From Bog-159 sp049511415 (GTDB lineage: Bacteria > Acidobacteriota > Terriglobia > Bryobacterales > Bryobacteraceae), in the NCBI GenBank assembly GCA_049511415.1, contig JBEKYC010000006.1, positions 124,001 to 188,000 of the forward strand: 64,000 nucleotides of DNA, read 5' to 3'. Positions within the stretch are counted from its first letter, which is position 1. The number at the start of each line of letters is the position of its first letter. The translations under genes were made by a program, and so were the position numbers. The notes beneath the pieces were generated by a model, which was not told the origin of the DNA, searched no databases, and saw nothing but the letters and a program-made list of their open reading frames with translations. Below are positions 25,160 through 34,239 of this stretch, piece after piece.

Positions 25160-26335
25160 TCACCTGTTCTCGCGGCGGTAGGGGGTTGAAATGTAGCGGC
25201 GGGATTCGCGGGCGGCTTCGGCCTCCGGCGCATAGGCCATAGCTTTTCGGTATGCCTCGGCAGCTTCGGCGTGGCGTTGTTTCAGATCGTAGATCTGGCC
25301 GACGCGCATCCAGGCAAGTACGCCGGTGTTCAGGTCCACTTCGTCGGCGTGTGCGGTGACCTTTTGCATATTAGCCAGGGCGGCGTCGAGATCGTTATAC
25401 CAGAACTGGATGGTTCCCAACTGGTAATAGACGGCTTCCCAAGGCACGCGGGCGTAGCCGGGGGCGCTATTCGTTTTCAGTTGGGCCACCTGCTGGACAC
25501 AGGCAACGGCCTTTTTGCCGTCGCCCAATTGCGAGTACATGCCGGCTTCCTCGAAGCGCAGGAGGTAGTTGCGTGGATAGCGGCGGATCAGGTCATCCAC
25601 CACCGGCAGAGCCTTAGCCGGCTGACGCTCGCGGCGATAGATGGCGGCCAGAAAGACTTCGGCGTCGACACGGTTCAGCGTGCCGCGAGAAGCGACATCC
25701 TGCACGATGCGGATGCCGTGTTCCCGATCGCCATGGAAGCCGATCAGGAAGCCGAATACTTTATAGATGGCCGGCAGGCTGCCCATCACATAGTCGTGCA
25801 AGCCCTGCACCAGACGGGCATCGATGTTGGCCGGCTGGAGTTCGCTGACGCGGTTGTGCAGCTTGCGCGCGGTGGTGGCATCATGCAGGGCGCTGACCCA
25901 ATCCTTTTGCACCAGGAAATAGTAGTTGGACCGTAAACCATAAGTGATGCCCATGGCATACAGGGCGGCGGCGTCGTTCGCATTGCGGCGCAGGCGGGCC
26001 TGTTCCAGATCCATGGCTTGCTGGATTTCGCCCAGGAACTGTTTCTGCGTCTCCGCGGTGGGATTCAGCTTGGCTCGGCGCAGCAGTGAATTGCTGCCCG
26101 TGACGAGTTCGCTCTCGAGTGCACCGTCGCGAAACATTTCCTGGAAGACGATGGCCTCGGCGGCATGATTGTGGAGATCCGGATTGTTGGGGTCCTGGGC
26201 GATGGCTCTTGAGAAATCCGCGCGCGCCTCATCGTACTCCAGATTGTAGAAGTGGTCGTAGCCAGTATCGACGAAGTTGTCTCCGGCGAGCAGTCGAGTG
26301 CCGAAAAAAACGGCCGCGGCGAGAGTAACTTTCAA
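25160..26335 (-). CDS. Exported TPR protein
   Basis: A protein of about 390 residues beginning with a hydrophobic leader ('LKVTLAAAVFFGTRLLAGDN') and then TPR-like helices: 'FYNLEYDEARADFSRAIAQDPNNP', 'AEVFLAAIYRRERQPAKALPVVDDL', 'RVGQIYDLKQRHAEAAEAYRKAMAYAP'. The frame stays open upstream to an ATG at 26638, but that extension is basic, low-complexity and antisense to the S53 peptidase, so a start near the leader (TTG at 26335) is preferred. That leaves about 48 bp between the divergent genes. Start uncertain; presence of the gene is not. Confidence 0.72.
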   Translation of the reverse strand: MKVTLAAAVFFGTRLLAGDNFVDTGYDHFYNLEYDEARADFSRAIAQDPNNPDLHNHAAEAIVFQEMFRDGALESELVTGSNSLLRRAKLNPTAETQKQFLGEIQQAMDLEQARLRRNANDAAALYAMGITYGLRSNYYFLVQKDWVSALHDATTARKLHNRVSELQPANIDARLVQGLHDYVMGSLPAIYKVFGFLIGFHGDREHGIRIVQDVASRGTLNRVDAEVFLAAIYRRERQPAKALPVVDDLIRRYPRNYLLRFEEAGMYSQLGDGKKAVACVQQVAQLKTNSAPGYARVPWEAVYYQLGTIQFWYNDLDAALANMQKVTAHADEVDLNTGVLAWMRVGQIYDLKQRHAEAAEAYRKAMAYAPEAEAARESRRYISTPYRRENR

Positions 26336-26383
26336 TACGTTTATTATAACTTCGCGGGTTTCCGATTGCGGTACAGTGAGCCT

Positions 26384-27913
26384 ATGGCTCGCGAAAGAAT
26401 CGCACTCCCCAATAGCCGGCGGCAAGCGCCGCCCGGCGCGCGTGTGATAGGAACTCCGGCTCCCGATGAGACCGTGCGGTTGACGGTCATCGTGCGGCGG
26501 CGCAATCCGCTGCCGGCGCGCGGCACGGCGCGTCTGCGGCGCGAGCTGTTCGCGGCGACTTACGGGGCGCATCCAGACGATCTGCAGAGGGTCGCGGATT
26601 TTGCGAGCGGTGAGGGTCTGACGGTAGTCAGCACGCATCCGGCGCGCCGCACGGTCATGCTATCAGGCAGCCTGGCGGCGGCGAGCCGGGCCTTCGGCGT
26701 TGAATTGCAACTTTATCAACTGGGCAACGACACATTTCGAGGGCGCACCGGAACAATCGCGATACCGGTGGAACTGTCGGATGTTATCGAAGGCGTGTTC
26801 GGATTCGACCAACGGCCGCAGGCTCAGCCGCACTTTCGCCTGCGCGATGCCGCAGGCGCCGCGGAGCAATCTTTCACGCCGCCCGAAGTCGCGCAACTGT
26901 ACGAGTATCCCGCGGGAGCCACCGGCTCGGGGCAGACCATCGCGATCATTGAGCTAGGCGGTGGGTATCAGCAGGCGGACTTGGAGTCCTTCTTTTCGGG
27001 CCTGGGGCTCACCACCCCCTCGGTTACGGCGATCGGCGTGGATGGTGCATCCAATCAACCGGTTGGCGATCCAAATAGCGCGGACGGGGAAGTGCTGTTG
27101 GATATCGAAGTGGCAGGATCCGTGGCGCCGGGCGCCGCTATTGCGGTGTATTTCTCGCCCAACACGGACCAGGGTTTTCTGGATGCGGTCACCACTGCCG
27201 TGCACGATCAAACCACGCAGCCGCAAGTGATTTCCATCAGTTGGGGCGGCCCTGAGGATAGCTGGACCGCACAGTCCATGCAGTCATTCGATCAGGCGTT
27301 TCAAGACGCGGTAGCGTTGGGTGTCATGGTATGCACGGCGGCTGGAGATAACGGCTCGGGCGATGGGGACACGGACGGCAAGGCGCACGTGGATTTCCCG
27401 TCGTCGAGCCCGAATGTGCTGGCTTGCGGCGGCACCACGCTAATAGGGAACAACGCTGCGATCCAGACTGAGACCGTATGGAACGACGGGACGGATGGCG
27501 GCGCGACCGGTGGCGGTGTGAGCGAAACGTTCCCACTGCCTTCTTACCAAGAGACGGCGAACGTACCGAAATCGGTAAATTCCGGGTTCGTGGGGCGCGG
27601 AGTACCGGATGTGGCGGGCGACGCGGATCCGAACACGGGTTACCAAGTGGTGGTCGACGGGCAGTCCACGGTCATTGGAGGGACCAGCGCAGTGGCGCCG
27701 CTATGGGCCGGACTGATCGCGCTGTTGAACCAGCAATTGGGCAAGAGCGTGGGGTTTCTGAACGACGCCATCTATGCCGCACCACTTTCGAGCGCCGGGT
27801 TTCATGACGTAACCTCGGGCAACAACGGCTCTTATTCGGCTGGACCGGGGTGGGATGCTTGCACCGGTTGGGGCAGTCCCGACGGCGCGGCGCTGCTCAA
27901 AGGATTGGGCTAA
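26384..27913 (+). CDS. S53 family peptidase (sedolisin/kumamolisin), no signal peptide
   Basis: A 509-residue acid-type serine-carboxyl peptidase. Residues about 25-145 form the pro-kumamolisin domain. The catalytic triad is visible: E236 and D240 in 'DGEVLLDIEVA', and S435 in 'GGTSAVAP'. D322 in 'AAGDNGS' is the oxyanion aspartate. The C-terminal calcium site is in 'FHDVTSGNNGSY...GPGWDACTGWG'. The start at 26384 ('MARERIALPN') gives no signal peptide, as in kumamolisin-like enzymes that leave by another route; an in-frame start at 26252 would overlap the divergent gene. Confidence 0.92.
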   Translation: MARERIALPNSRRQAPPGARVIGTPAPDETVRLTVIVRRRNPLPARGTARLRRELFAATYGAHPDDLQRVADFASGEGLTVVSTHPARRTVMLSGSLAAASRAFGVELQLYQLGNDTFRGRTGTIAIPVELSDVIEGVFGFDQRPQAQPHFRLRDAAGAAEQSFTPPEVAQLYEYPAGATGSGQTIAIIELGGGYQQADLESFFSGLGLTTPSVTAIGVDGASNQPVGDPNSADGEVLLDIEVAGSVAPGAAIAVYFSPNTDQGFLDAVTTAVHDQTTQPQVISISWGGPEDSWTAQSMQSFDQAFQDAVALGVMVCTAAGDNGSGDGDTDGKAHVDFPSSSPNVLACGGTTLIGNNAAIQTETVWNDGTDGGATGGGVSETFPLPSYQETANVPKSVNSGFVGRGVPDVAGDADPNTGYQVVVDGQSTVIGGTSAVAPLWAGLIALLNQQLGKSVGFLNDAIYAAPLSSAGFHDVTSGNNGSYSAGPGWDACTGWGSPDGAALLKGLG

Positions 27914-27916
27914 GCT

Positions 27917-29086
27917 TCAACGCCGGACTTTGCGCATCCAGGCGCCCCAGGAGAAGCCGGCGCGCGCCATCAGCGTACCTATCACCAGCGTCCAGGCCAC
28001 CCGCATCCAAAAGTGCGCGGCATCCGGCTCGACATGCGAAAACACGTTGCGCACCCAATCGGTGGAGGTAGGCACGAAGAACGGAAAATATCCGGAACCG
28101 AATACCCGGTTGTGGGCCGCCGGGGTCATTAGAAAATTGGCGAATGGCCATTGCACGGCTAACAGCGCGGCCAGGAAAATCGGCGGAATCACGGCGGCGC
28201 GCAACCAATAATTCCAGCGCTGCCAATAGGGCCGGGTGAGGTCCAGCAAGAAAGCCGGCACGATTACGAGAATCGGAAAATCGGGCGGCACGAAGTGGGT
28301 AATGTTCTGGTAGACCGGGCCGAGCTTCGGCTCCGCGGGAAACAGCGGCAGAATCCAAACATAAAGCAGGTTCAGCACGGTGTAGATGCCGCACACGATG
28401 GTCCCCGCCCAGCGGGAGTCCGACATGCGGTAGAGTCCGGCCAGGAAAAAGCAGGATCCCAGCGTCATCAGCATGTAGAACAAGGCGCTGTGCATGTAGT
28501 TGCGCAGCAGGAATTCCTGAAAGACGCCGAACGAGGTGACCAGGAGAAATGTATAGACATAAAGCAAGAGGGCTTCGGCCCCCTTGCGCTCGCCGCCGGG
28601 AACGCGGTTCAGATGGCCGAGGATCAGAAGCAGAGTGCCGATGCGGATGACCAGGATGCCCAAGATCAGGAGGACGTGCGGCGGGCTGAGCACCTTGACG
28701 TCGAGGCCGTAAGCAGCGTGCCACCAATTGTCGAATGGGGCGGACGTAATCATGGCGACGCCTCCCCAGGCGGCTACGAAGGCCCCGAGCGGGCCGCGAA
28801 AACCCCAGATCCGAACGGAGCCTTCCGGCGCTGCCGAGCGCCCGAAGGTGCCCGACAGAATCAGGTAGCCGCAGGAGATTCCGGCCAGGACGCCGCACAA
28901 CTGAATCAGCATGTGGGGCGCGGTCCAGAAAGTATCGCGGCCGATGCTCTTGTGCCAGGATATGTCCCAGATGCCCCCGACGGATGCCGACGTTACCGCG
29001 ATCACGCACGTCCAGATGTACCAGGGGATGGAGGTGGTACGCTCCGCCGCTTGCTCCGCCCAAGTGATGGTCGCGCTCTGAGCCAT
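27917..29086 (-). CDS. Conserved multi-pass membrane protein
   Basis: A 389-residue protein with about ten predicted membrane segments. Several histidines and aromatic residues sit at helix ends: 'GGIWDISWHKSIGRDTFWTAPH' (His x2), 'FDNWWHAAYG', 'LRNYMHSALFY', 'HVEPDAAHFW'. I cannot assign a family. The layout of paired histidines is reminiscent of haem- or copper-handling membrane proteins, but this is speculation. The ATG at 29086 is supported by GGAGG upstream. The stop lies 3 bp from the converging S53 peptidase gene. Confidence 0.6.
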   Translation of the reverse strand: MAQSATITWAEQAAERTTSIPWYIWTCVIAVTSASVGGIWDISWHKSIGRDTFWTAPHMLIQLCGVLAGISCGYLILSGTFGRSAAPEGSVRIWGFRGPLGAFVAAWGGVAMITSAPFDNWWHAAYGLDVKVLSPPHVLLILGILVIRIGTLLLILGHLNRVPGGERKGAEALLLYVYTFLLVTSFGVFQEFLLRNYMHSALFYMLMTLGSCFFLAGLYRMSDSRWAGTIVCGIYTVLNLLYVWILPLFPAEPKLGPVYQNITHFVPPDFPILVIVPAFLLDLTRPYWQRWNYWLRAAVIPPIFLAALLAVQWPFANFLMTPAAHNRVFGSGYFPFFVPTSTDWVRNVFSHVEPDAAHFWMRVAWTLVIGTLMARAGFSWGAWMRKVRR

Positions 29087-29125
29087 GGTGACCTCCGAGT
29101 CTCCTCTCAATCTACCACTGGCGCG

Positions 29126-29653
29126 CTACTGCAAGGCGATGTAGTTCTTGCCGTGAAATAAACGGGCCGTGCCGTCCTGCGCCACGACCATCTGCAACGG
29201 CCGCGCCATTTTCAGATCGCTTTGCTTTGGGGCCGTGCAATCGGCCACGGCGGCGCCGGCTTGATTGAACAGGGAGAACTTCCCAGGCGCATCCACGCCA
29301 GTCGCAGGGAGCGTCCAACCGAAGCCGTAGCTGCCCACACCGATCTTATGGCCGCACAGGGTCAGGTCGCCCTCAGTGATGATCATGCCGACATATTTAG
29401 CCTGGACATTGGCGGCGTATCCGGTGGTGTCGATCAGGGCGAAAAGGGCCCGCGCGCCACCTGGCGTTTTCACCAGGATGGCGTTCCGCTTCTCCGCCGG
29501 GATGGCGTTGCCTTCCAGGTAAAAATCCTTGGGGACCGCGGAATCGAACGGCTTGCCGGTTACGATCTCGAACTTAGATTGTGCCGATGCAGCCGGGCAC
29601 CACGCGCCGGACACGACGGCCACGGCAGCGCATAGGAAAATGGTGGATTTCAT
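29126..29653 (-). CDS. Secreted protein of unknown function
   Basis: A 175-residue protein with a clear signal peptide ('MKSTIFLCAAVAVVSGAWCPAASAQ') and a beta-rich mature part: 'FEIVTGKPFDSAVPKDFYLEG', 'RNAILVKTPGGARALFALIDTTG', 'YVGMIITEGDLTLCGHKIGVG'. Two Cys in the mature part could form a disulfide. The gene is 39 bp upstream of the membrane protein on the same strand, so the two may be co-transcribed. No family recognised. Confidence 0.65.
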   Translation of the reverse strand: MKSTIFLCAAVAVVSGAWCPAASAQSKFEIVTGKPFDSAVPKDFYLEGNAIPAEKRNAILVKTPGGARALFALIDTTGYAANVQAKYVGMIITEGDLTLCGHKIGVGSYGFGWTLPATGVDAPGKFSLFNQAGAAVADCTAPKQSDLKMARPLQMVVAQDGTARLFHGKNYIALQ

Positions 29654-29726
29654 TGGATCTCGTGAGGTATTGTAACAGACGGTTCTCTCCGGAATACGCC
29701 CGCGGATGCGATACTATGGAGTCGTC

Positions 29727-30263
29727 ATGATTCGAGCCATAGTGGCTGTCTCAGCCATGAGCATATTGGGTTTGGGCGCCGTGCTGGCCGCGCGTACCGG
29801 AAACGGCGACCCGGTCGATCGCGTACAAGGCATGCGCATATCGAGCCGCCTGCCATGCGACGGCGCCACCAATCCGCAGGAGGAGTTGAAGCTGGCCACC
29901 AGCTTTTCGCCCGGCGGTTGGCAGCGGTCATTCCATCTGGATGTGTTCGAGAGCCAGTTCTGCAAGCGGGTGGACCTGTACTTCTTCTGTCTGACGCGAG
30001 GGCACGACCGCTGGAAGCCGGAGTGGGTCGGCGCCAGTCAAGGTCCGGCGGCTCCAGCCCGGTATTGGATGGACGCTTGCGCAACCTGGGGAGCGAAAGA
30101 TGCGCCCGAATACGTGCTGAGCGGATGGTATCAGGAAGGCGCGGCTGCGAAGAAACTGAGCTGGAAACAGGCGGCTATTAAGAAGACCGCGGATAATCCG
30201 GAGACTTACGAATTTAGCGATCCCAACGGCGGGACAGCGCAAATCAAAATCAACAGGATGTAG
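29727..30263 (+). CDS. Secreted protein of unknown function
   Basis: A 178-residue protein with a signal peptide ('MIRAIVAVSAMSILGLGAVLAA') and four Cys in the mature part, two in 'SRLPCDGATN' and 'ESQFCKRVDLYFFC' plus one in 'MDACATWG'. It is compact and basic at the end ('ETYEFSDPNGGTAQIKINRM'). Not recognised. The ATG at 29727 is preferred over 29706 because GGAG is correctly placed. Divergent from the secreted-protein gene at 29653. Confidence 0.6.
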   Translation: MIRAIVAVSAMSILGLGAVLAARTGNGDPVDRVQGMRISSRLPCDGATNPQEELKLATSFSPGGWQRSFHLDVFESQFCKRVDLYFFCLTRGHDRWKPEWVGASQGPAAPARYWMDACATWGAKDAPEYVLSGWYQEGAAAKKLSWKQAAIKKTADNPETYEFSDPNGGTAQIKINRM

Positions 30264-30288
30264 GGAGGACGGGACAGGACCGCCCTCC
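30264..30288. terminator. Hairpin between convergent genes
   Basis: GGAGGaCGG at 30264-30272 pairs with CCGcCCTCC at 30280-30288 (9-bp stem, one mismatch, 7-base loop). It lies directly after the TAG of the plus-strand gene and 10 bp before the end of the minus-strand gene, a position suited to a bidirectional terminator. There is no T tract. Confidence 0.35.
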
Positions 30289-30297
30289 GCGCCGCAC

Positions 30298-30660
30298 TTA
30301 CGAGTGCTTGGTGCCCTTCAGCGTGCCGCCGCCTTCGGGTCCTTTAAACTTACCTTCGAACTTGTTGCCGTCGAGCGTGGTTTCCACTGCATAGGTTGCC
30401 TCGTTAACGACTACCTTGAACGCGAAAGTATTGCCGTCGACTTTTACTTCCGAGATGGGAAACTCACCCGGATCGCCGGTCAGGGTGCCACCGAGCTTGC
30501 CTGCGTCGTCCTTGACCACCAAGGTCCAATTTGAGGTTTGGCCGGCATCGTCCGTGGATACGGCATCCCAGGTGCCCACCACAGCGGAGTTATCGGCCGC
30601 CCAGCAGAGCAGGGACGCGAACAGAAGGGCTGTCAGAAACAGAATTAACACGCGTGTCAT
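30298..30660 (-). CDS. Small secreted beta-barrel-like protein
   Basis: A 120-residue protein with a signal peptide ('MTRVLILFLTALLFASLLCWA') and a mature part of alternating strands and turns: 'VVGTWDAVSTDDAGQTSNWTL', 'DAGKLGGTLTGDPGEFPI', 'NTFAFKVVVNEATYAVETTL', 'NKFEGKFKGPEGGGTLKG'. This is a lipocalin-like or up-and-down barrel pattern commonly seen in acidobacterial secreted proteins. GGAG upstream supports the ATG at 30660, not the earlier in-frame start at 30747. Confidence 0.68.
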   Translation of the reverse strand: MTRVLILFLTALLFASLLCWAADNSAVVGTWDAVSTDDAGQTSNWTLVVKDDAGKLGGTLTGDPGEFPISEVKVDGNTFAFKVVVNEATYAVETTLDGNKFEGKFKGPEGGGTLKGTKHS

Positions 30661-30750
30661 ATCTCTAATCTCCTGAAAACGGATTTGCGTAATCTCCGCG
30701 GCAGCCTGGTGCGGGCGCATCGGAGTGCTTCCCGTAGCATACCGCAACCA

Positions 30751-31389
30751 TTAGCGGCGGGAGAGGTCGCGGATGAAGATGTCTTTAAATCGCATGTTGG
30801 CCTCGCCGCCGGCGTGCAATTGCAGGGCGATGGCGCCGTCGTCGACTTCGTTGAGCGGATCGGTGAAGTCGATCACCTGGACGCCGTTGAGGCGGGCGCG
30901 ATGGTGGTTGCCCGCCACACTCAAGACGTAATCATTCCAGTCGACGGGCTTGATGACGAACTCGTTTTCGGGAGACGGCCAGACGATCCAGCCGCGGCGC
31001 GCGCTGTAGATGCCTCCCGTGTGATGGTAGAGATTGCGGTCGATTTCGAACTGGTATCCTTCTGCGACGTCCGCGGTTCCCGGCTTGAAGCTCGTGCGGT
31101 AGAAGACGCCGCTGTTGCCGCCGGTCACGCATTGGAAGCGAATGGCCAGCTCGAAATCCTTGAAATGCTTTTCGGTCATTAGATAGCCGTAGCCTTTGGT
31201 GACGCCGACGCCGTGTATGACGCCATCTTCGACGGTCCAGTGCTCGTTGCCGACGTTCACCCAGCCGGTCAGGTCCTTTCCGTTGAAGAGCGACACCCAA
31301 CCTTCCTGCGCTTCGGGCAGGCGGGATTGGCCGATCACCGCCGCAATTGGCGCGACGAACAGCGCCAGTATCAGAATCCATTTGCGCAT
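30751..31389 (-). CDS. DUF1080 (3-keto-disaccharide hydrolase-like) protein
   Basis: A 212-residue exported protein with one DUF1080 domain (concanavalin-like beta-sandwich). Landmarks: 'GWVSLFNGKDLTGWVNVGNEHW', 'DGVIHGVG', 'YLMTEKHFKDFELAIRFQC', 'GNSGVFYRT', 'GYQFEIDRN', 'WNDYVLSVAGNHHRARLNGVQV'. Members act on glycosides, some as 3-keto-disaccharide hydrolases. It lies directly downstream of glmM (1-bp gap), so it is likely read from the cda operon even though its function appears unrelated. Confidence 0.9.
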   Translation of the reverse strand: MRKWILILALFVAPIAAVIGQSRLPEAQEGWVSLFNGKDLTGWVNVGNEHWTVEDGVIHGVGVTKGYGYLMTEKHFKDFELAIRFQCVTGGNSGVFYRTSFKPGTADVAEGYQFEIDRNLYHHTGGIYSARRGWIVWPSPENEFVIKPVDWNDYVLSVAGNHHRARLNGVQVIDFTDPLNEVDDGAIALQLHAGGEANMRFKDIFIRDLSRR

Positions 31390-31390
31390 A

Positions 31391-32728
31391 TCAAGCTCCT
31401 ATCTCATTTCGAATGGCGGTGGCGATGCGATTGGCGAACTCATCCACACGCGCGGGGTCCGGCCCTTCCACCATGACACGGGCCAGCGGTTCGGTGCCGG
31501 AGAAGCGCACCAACACGCGGCCGGAGGCGCCGAAAGCCTGTTGACAACCTTCAATCTCGCGGGTCACGGCCGCCATCTCGTTCAGGGCGCGCCGTTCGCG
31601 GACGCGCACGTTCTGCAATCGCTGCGGGTAGATCTCCAGCCCAGCGATGAGTTCGTCCAGACCGGCGCCGGATTGGCGGGCAATTTCGAATATACGCAGC
31701 GCGGTCAGCAAACCATCACCGGTGGAGGCATACTGCCTGAAAATTACGTGGCCGGATTGCTCGCCGCCGAGGACGGAGCCGGCACGGAGCATTTCCTCGA
31801 GCACATACTTATCGCCGACCGGGGTACGCAGCAGCGGAATGCCGTCGTGCCGCAGAGCGCGTTCCAGTCCCAGATTGGACATGACCGTAGCCACCACCGG
31901 CGCCCCGTTGAGTTTACCGTCGGCCTTTAGGGCGCGGGCTGCGATCAGGAGAACGGCATCACCATCCACGATGGCTCCACTGCGGGCGACGAAGATGGCA
32001 CGGTCGGCATCGCCATCGAACGCCACACCCGCATCCGCGTGCGATTCCAACGTGGCGGCGCGCAACCGTTCGGTATACAAAGCGCCGCATTCCAGGTTGA
32101 TGTTGCGGCCATCCGGCCGGCAACAGATGGCGTCCACATGTGCCCCCAGCCGCCGGAAGAGGGCGGGGGCAAGGTCGAAGGCCGCGCCATTTCCGCAATC
32201 GAGCACCAGGCGCATTCCCGCCAGGCCGCCGGGAACGGTCGACGCCAGATAATCCAGATAGCGTCCAGCCAAAGCCGCGTCCGGCTGCAGGATCACCGGT
32301 TCCCCGGCAGGATGTCCCACCTGGCGAAAGATCTGCTGCTCGATTTCATGCTCCTCGTCATCGGGCAGCTTGTATCCGGAGTGACCGAAGACCTTGATGC
32401 CATTGTCCTGGTAAGGATTGTGGGAAGCTGAGATCATGACTCCGGCGGCGAAGGCAGACGAGCGCGTCAGCCAGGCAACACCGGGCGTGGTGATCACGCC
32501 GGCGGATACGGCGGGAACTTGCTCGCGTGCCAGACCGGCAGCCACCTGCGCGGCGATCCAAGGACCCGATTCGCGCGTGTCCATGCCGATCAGGACATGC
32601 GGCTCGGTTGACTTGCGCCGCAGATCGGCTCCCAGGGCCAAGCCAAAGGCATTCACCGTGGCCGAGTCCAGCGGATAGGCGCCGGCCACCCCGCGAATGC
32701 CATCGGTTCCAAACAGTTGTTTGCCCAT
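31391..32728 (-). CDS. glmM: Phosphoglucosamine mutase
   Basis: Converts glucosamine-6-phosphate to glucosamine-1-phosphate for UDP-GlcNAc, and so peptidoglycan and LPS. A 445-residue phosphohexomutase with the opening 'LFGTDGIRGVAG', the phosphoserine loop ISASHNP (Ser102), the Mg2+ loop 'DGDADRAIF', the sugar-binding 'GGEQSGHVIF' and the C-terminal phosphate-binding 'RFSGTEPLARVMVEG'. It starts at the base after the cdaR stop. In many bacteria GlmM contacts CdaA and restrains c-di-AMP synthesis; the operon suggests this link is kept. Confidence 0.96.
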   Translation of the reverse strand: MGKQLFGTDGIRGVAGAYPLDSATVNAFGLALGADLRRKSTEPHVLIGMDTRESGPWIAAQVAAGLAREQVPAVSAGVITTPGVAWLTRSSAFAAGVMISASHNPYQDNGIKVFGHSGYKLPDDEEHEIEQQIFRQVGHPAGEPVILQPDAALAGRYLDYLASTVPGGLAGMRLVLDCGNGAAFDLAPALFRRLGAHVDAICCRPDGRNINLECGALYTERLRAATLESHADAGVAFDGDADRAIFVARSGAIVDGDAVLLIAARALKADGKLNGAPVVATVMSNLGLERALRHDGIPLLRTPVGDKYVLEEMLRAGSVLGGEQSGHVIFRQYASTGDGLLTALRIFEIARQSGAGLDELIAGLEIYPQRLQNVRVRERRALNEMAAVTREIEGCQQAFGASGRVLVRFSGTEPLARVMVEGPDPARVDEFANRIATAIRNEIGA

Positions 32729-33379
32729 TTACTTTTTTCCGACCATAACTTTGACTGTAACCTGCGGGGAGTCCTGAAAGCGCACGCGCGGGTCCTGGAC
32801 AAAAGCCTGCAAGCGGTACCGAGCCGCTCCGGCCTCCGGTTTCAAGCGGAGGGGGTCGATCTGCACGGCGGCGATGCGAGCCACGCGCCTGGAGGGTCCG
32901 GAAATCGCGAGCGCAGACGGCTCCGCCGAGGCTTCCAGCACCTGCAGACCGGGTGGCAGATCGCCGGCAAACCGTATTTCGACGGGGACGGTGCGGGTGG
33001 CGCCAGGTTCGAATTCAAGCCGGATTTGCGCCGGAATCGCGCGCACGAGCTGGATTCCACGAGGCAGGCGAACGTCTTTGCGATCGATCGTGAAGGTGCG
33101 CGGACCGAGTTCGGCATCGGCCAAATCCAGAATTACGGCGTAGCGCCGCCGCTCTTCGGGCAGACCGCTCAGTTCCCCGGACGGTCCGCGAACTTCGAGC
33201 AAAACGGTCTCTACCACGTCAGAGTCGATCTCCACGTCGGGCGAGAGGTTCTTATATTCCACGCGCACGGAGACAAAAGTGGCCAACTCGGGCTCGCTGG
33301 CGACTGAAATCCAGATCATGACCGCCACCAGTAACGACAACAACTTCCAGGCGACGTTCTCCGTAAAGAAGCGCTTCAC
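32729..33379 (-). CDS. cdaR: YbbR-domain regulator of diadenylate cyclase
   Basis: A 216-residue protein with a single N-terminal membrane anchor ('NVAWKLLSLLVAVMIWISVAS'), then two YbbR-like domains on the outer face ('VEYKNLSPDVEI...VLLEVRGPSGEL' and 'RTVPVEIRFAGDLPPG...LAISGPSRRVARI'). Shorter than the Firmicutes CdaR, which usually has three or four YbbR repeats. It probably modulates CdaA. Overlaps cdaA by 4 bp upstream and abuts glmM downstream. Confidence 0.87.
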   Translation of the reverse strand: MKRFFTENVAWKLLSLLVAVMIWISVASEPELATFVSVRVEYKNLSPDVEIDSDVVETVLLEVRGPSGELSGLPEERRRYAVILDLADAELGPRTFTIDRKDVRLPRGIQLVRAIPAQIRLEFEPGATRTVPVEIRFAGDLPPGLQVLEASAEPSALAISGPSRRVARIAAVQIDPLRLKPEAGAARYRLQAFVQDPRVRFQDSPQVTVKVMVGKK

Positions 33380-34239
33380 TTCGGCTCTCCTCTTTCCGGG
33401 TGGCCTGCTTCCATGGGGATGTCGGCGGCGAATTCGTCGAGCACCTGCGGCGCGGTTCTACGCATGCCGAAATGGTTGCAGATGCGCTCATCCAGTTCGT
33501 ACAGATTCAGGCCGGTTTGCAATTCTCCGAAAGCCGCCACGGAGATGCGCCCGCTTTCTTCGGAAACAACCACGGAAAGGCAGTCGCTTTCCTCCGTAAT
33601 CCCAATGGCGGCGCGATGGCGGGTGCCGAAGTTGGATGATACGGCGGGGTTGATGGCCAACGGAAGGAAGCAGTTGGCGGCGGCGACACGATCCTTTTGC
33701 ACGATGGCGGCGCCGTCATGCAGCGCGGCTCCCGGATGAAATATGGCGAGCAGGAGATCGCTCGAAAGATTGGCGTCCAGGCGGACGCCGCTTTCGATGA
33801 ACGTGCGCAAACCGATGTCGCGCTCGATAACCATGAGGGCGCCGGTTTTGGCGCCGGACAAGCGGCGCACCGCGATCAGGATATCTTCGGTGAACTCGGG
33901 CCGCTGATAGCCGCTGCCGAACCACCGCCGGCGGCCGAGGCGCGCCAGCGTACGGCGAATTTCGGACTGGAAGAGAACGATGACAGCCAAGGCCAAGTAC
34001 GGAACAATGTACGAGAGCACGGAGCGCACGGCTTCGAGGCCGGTGTAGAGGGCAAACACGTACAAAGCCACCATGATCAGGATGCCGGCCACGATGGGAC
34101 CGGCGCGGGTGCCCTTGACGATCATCAGGGCCTGGTAAATGAGGAACGCGACGACCAGGATATCGACAACGCCGCCAGGCGTCAGGCTGGGCAATGCGAT
34201 GAATGCCACCGGATTATTGGAGCAGACCCCGAATGTCAA
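33376..34239 (-). CDS. cdaA: Membrane diadenylate cyclase
   Basis: Makes the second messenger c-di-AMP from two ATP. The N terminus has three membrane helices ('VVDILVVAFLIYQALMIV', 'GPIVAGILIMVALYVFALY', 'VLSYIVPYLALAVIVLF'). The DAC domain follows, with the DGA motif (HDGAAIV, 175-177) and the RHR motif (GTRHRAAIG, 207-209). The start is a TTG at 34239 with AAGGA upstream, inside the end of the esterase-like gene (26-bp overlap); a GTG at 34209 is the alternative. First gene of the conserved cdaA-cdaR-glmM cluster. Confidence 0.94.
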   Translation of the reverse strand: MTFGVCSNNPVAFIALPSLTPGGVVDILVVAFLIYQALMIVKGTRAGPIVAGILIMVALYVFALYTGLEAVRSVLSYIVPYLALAVIVLFQSEIRRTLARLGRRRWFGSGYQRPEFTEDILIAVRRLSGAKTGALMVIERDIGLRTFIESGVRLDANLSSDLLLAIFHPGAALHDGAAIVQKDRVAAANCFLPLAINPAVSSNFGTRHRAAIGITEESDCLSVVVSEESGRISVAAFGELQTGLNLYELDERICNHFGMRRTAPQVLDEFAADIPMEAGHPERGEPK

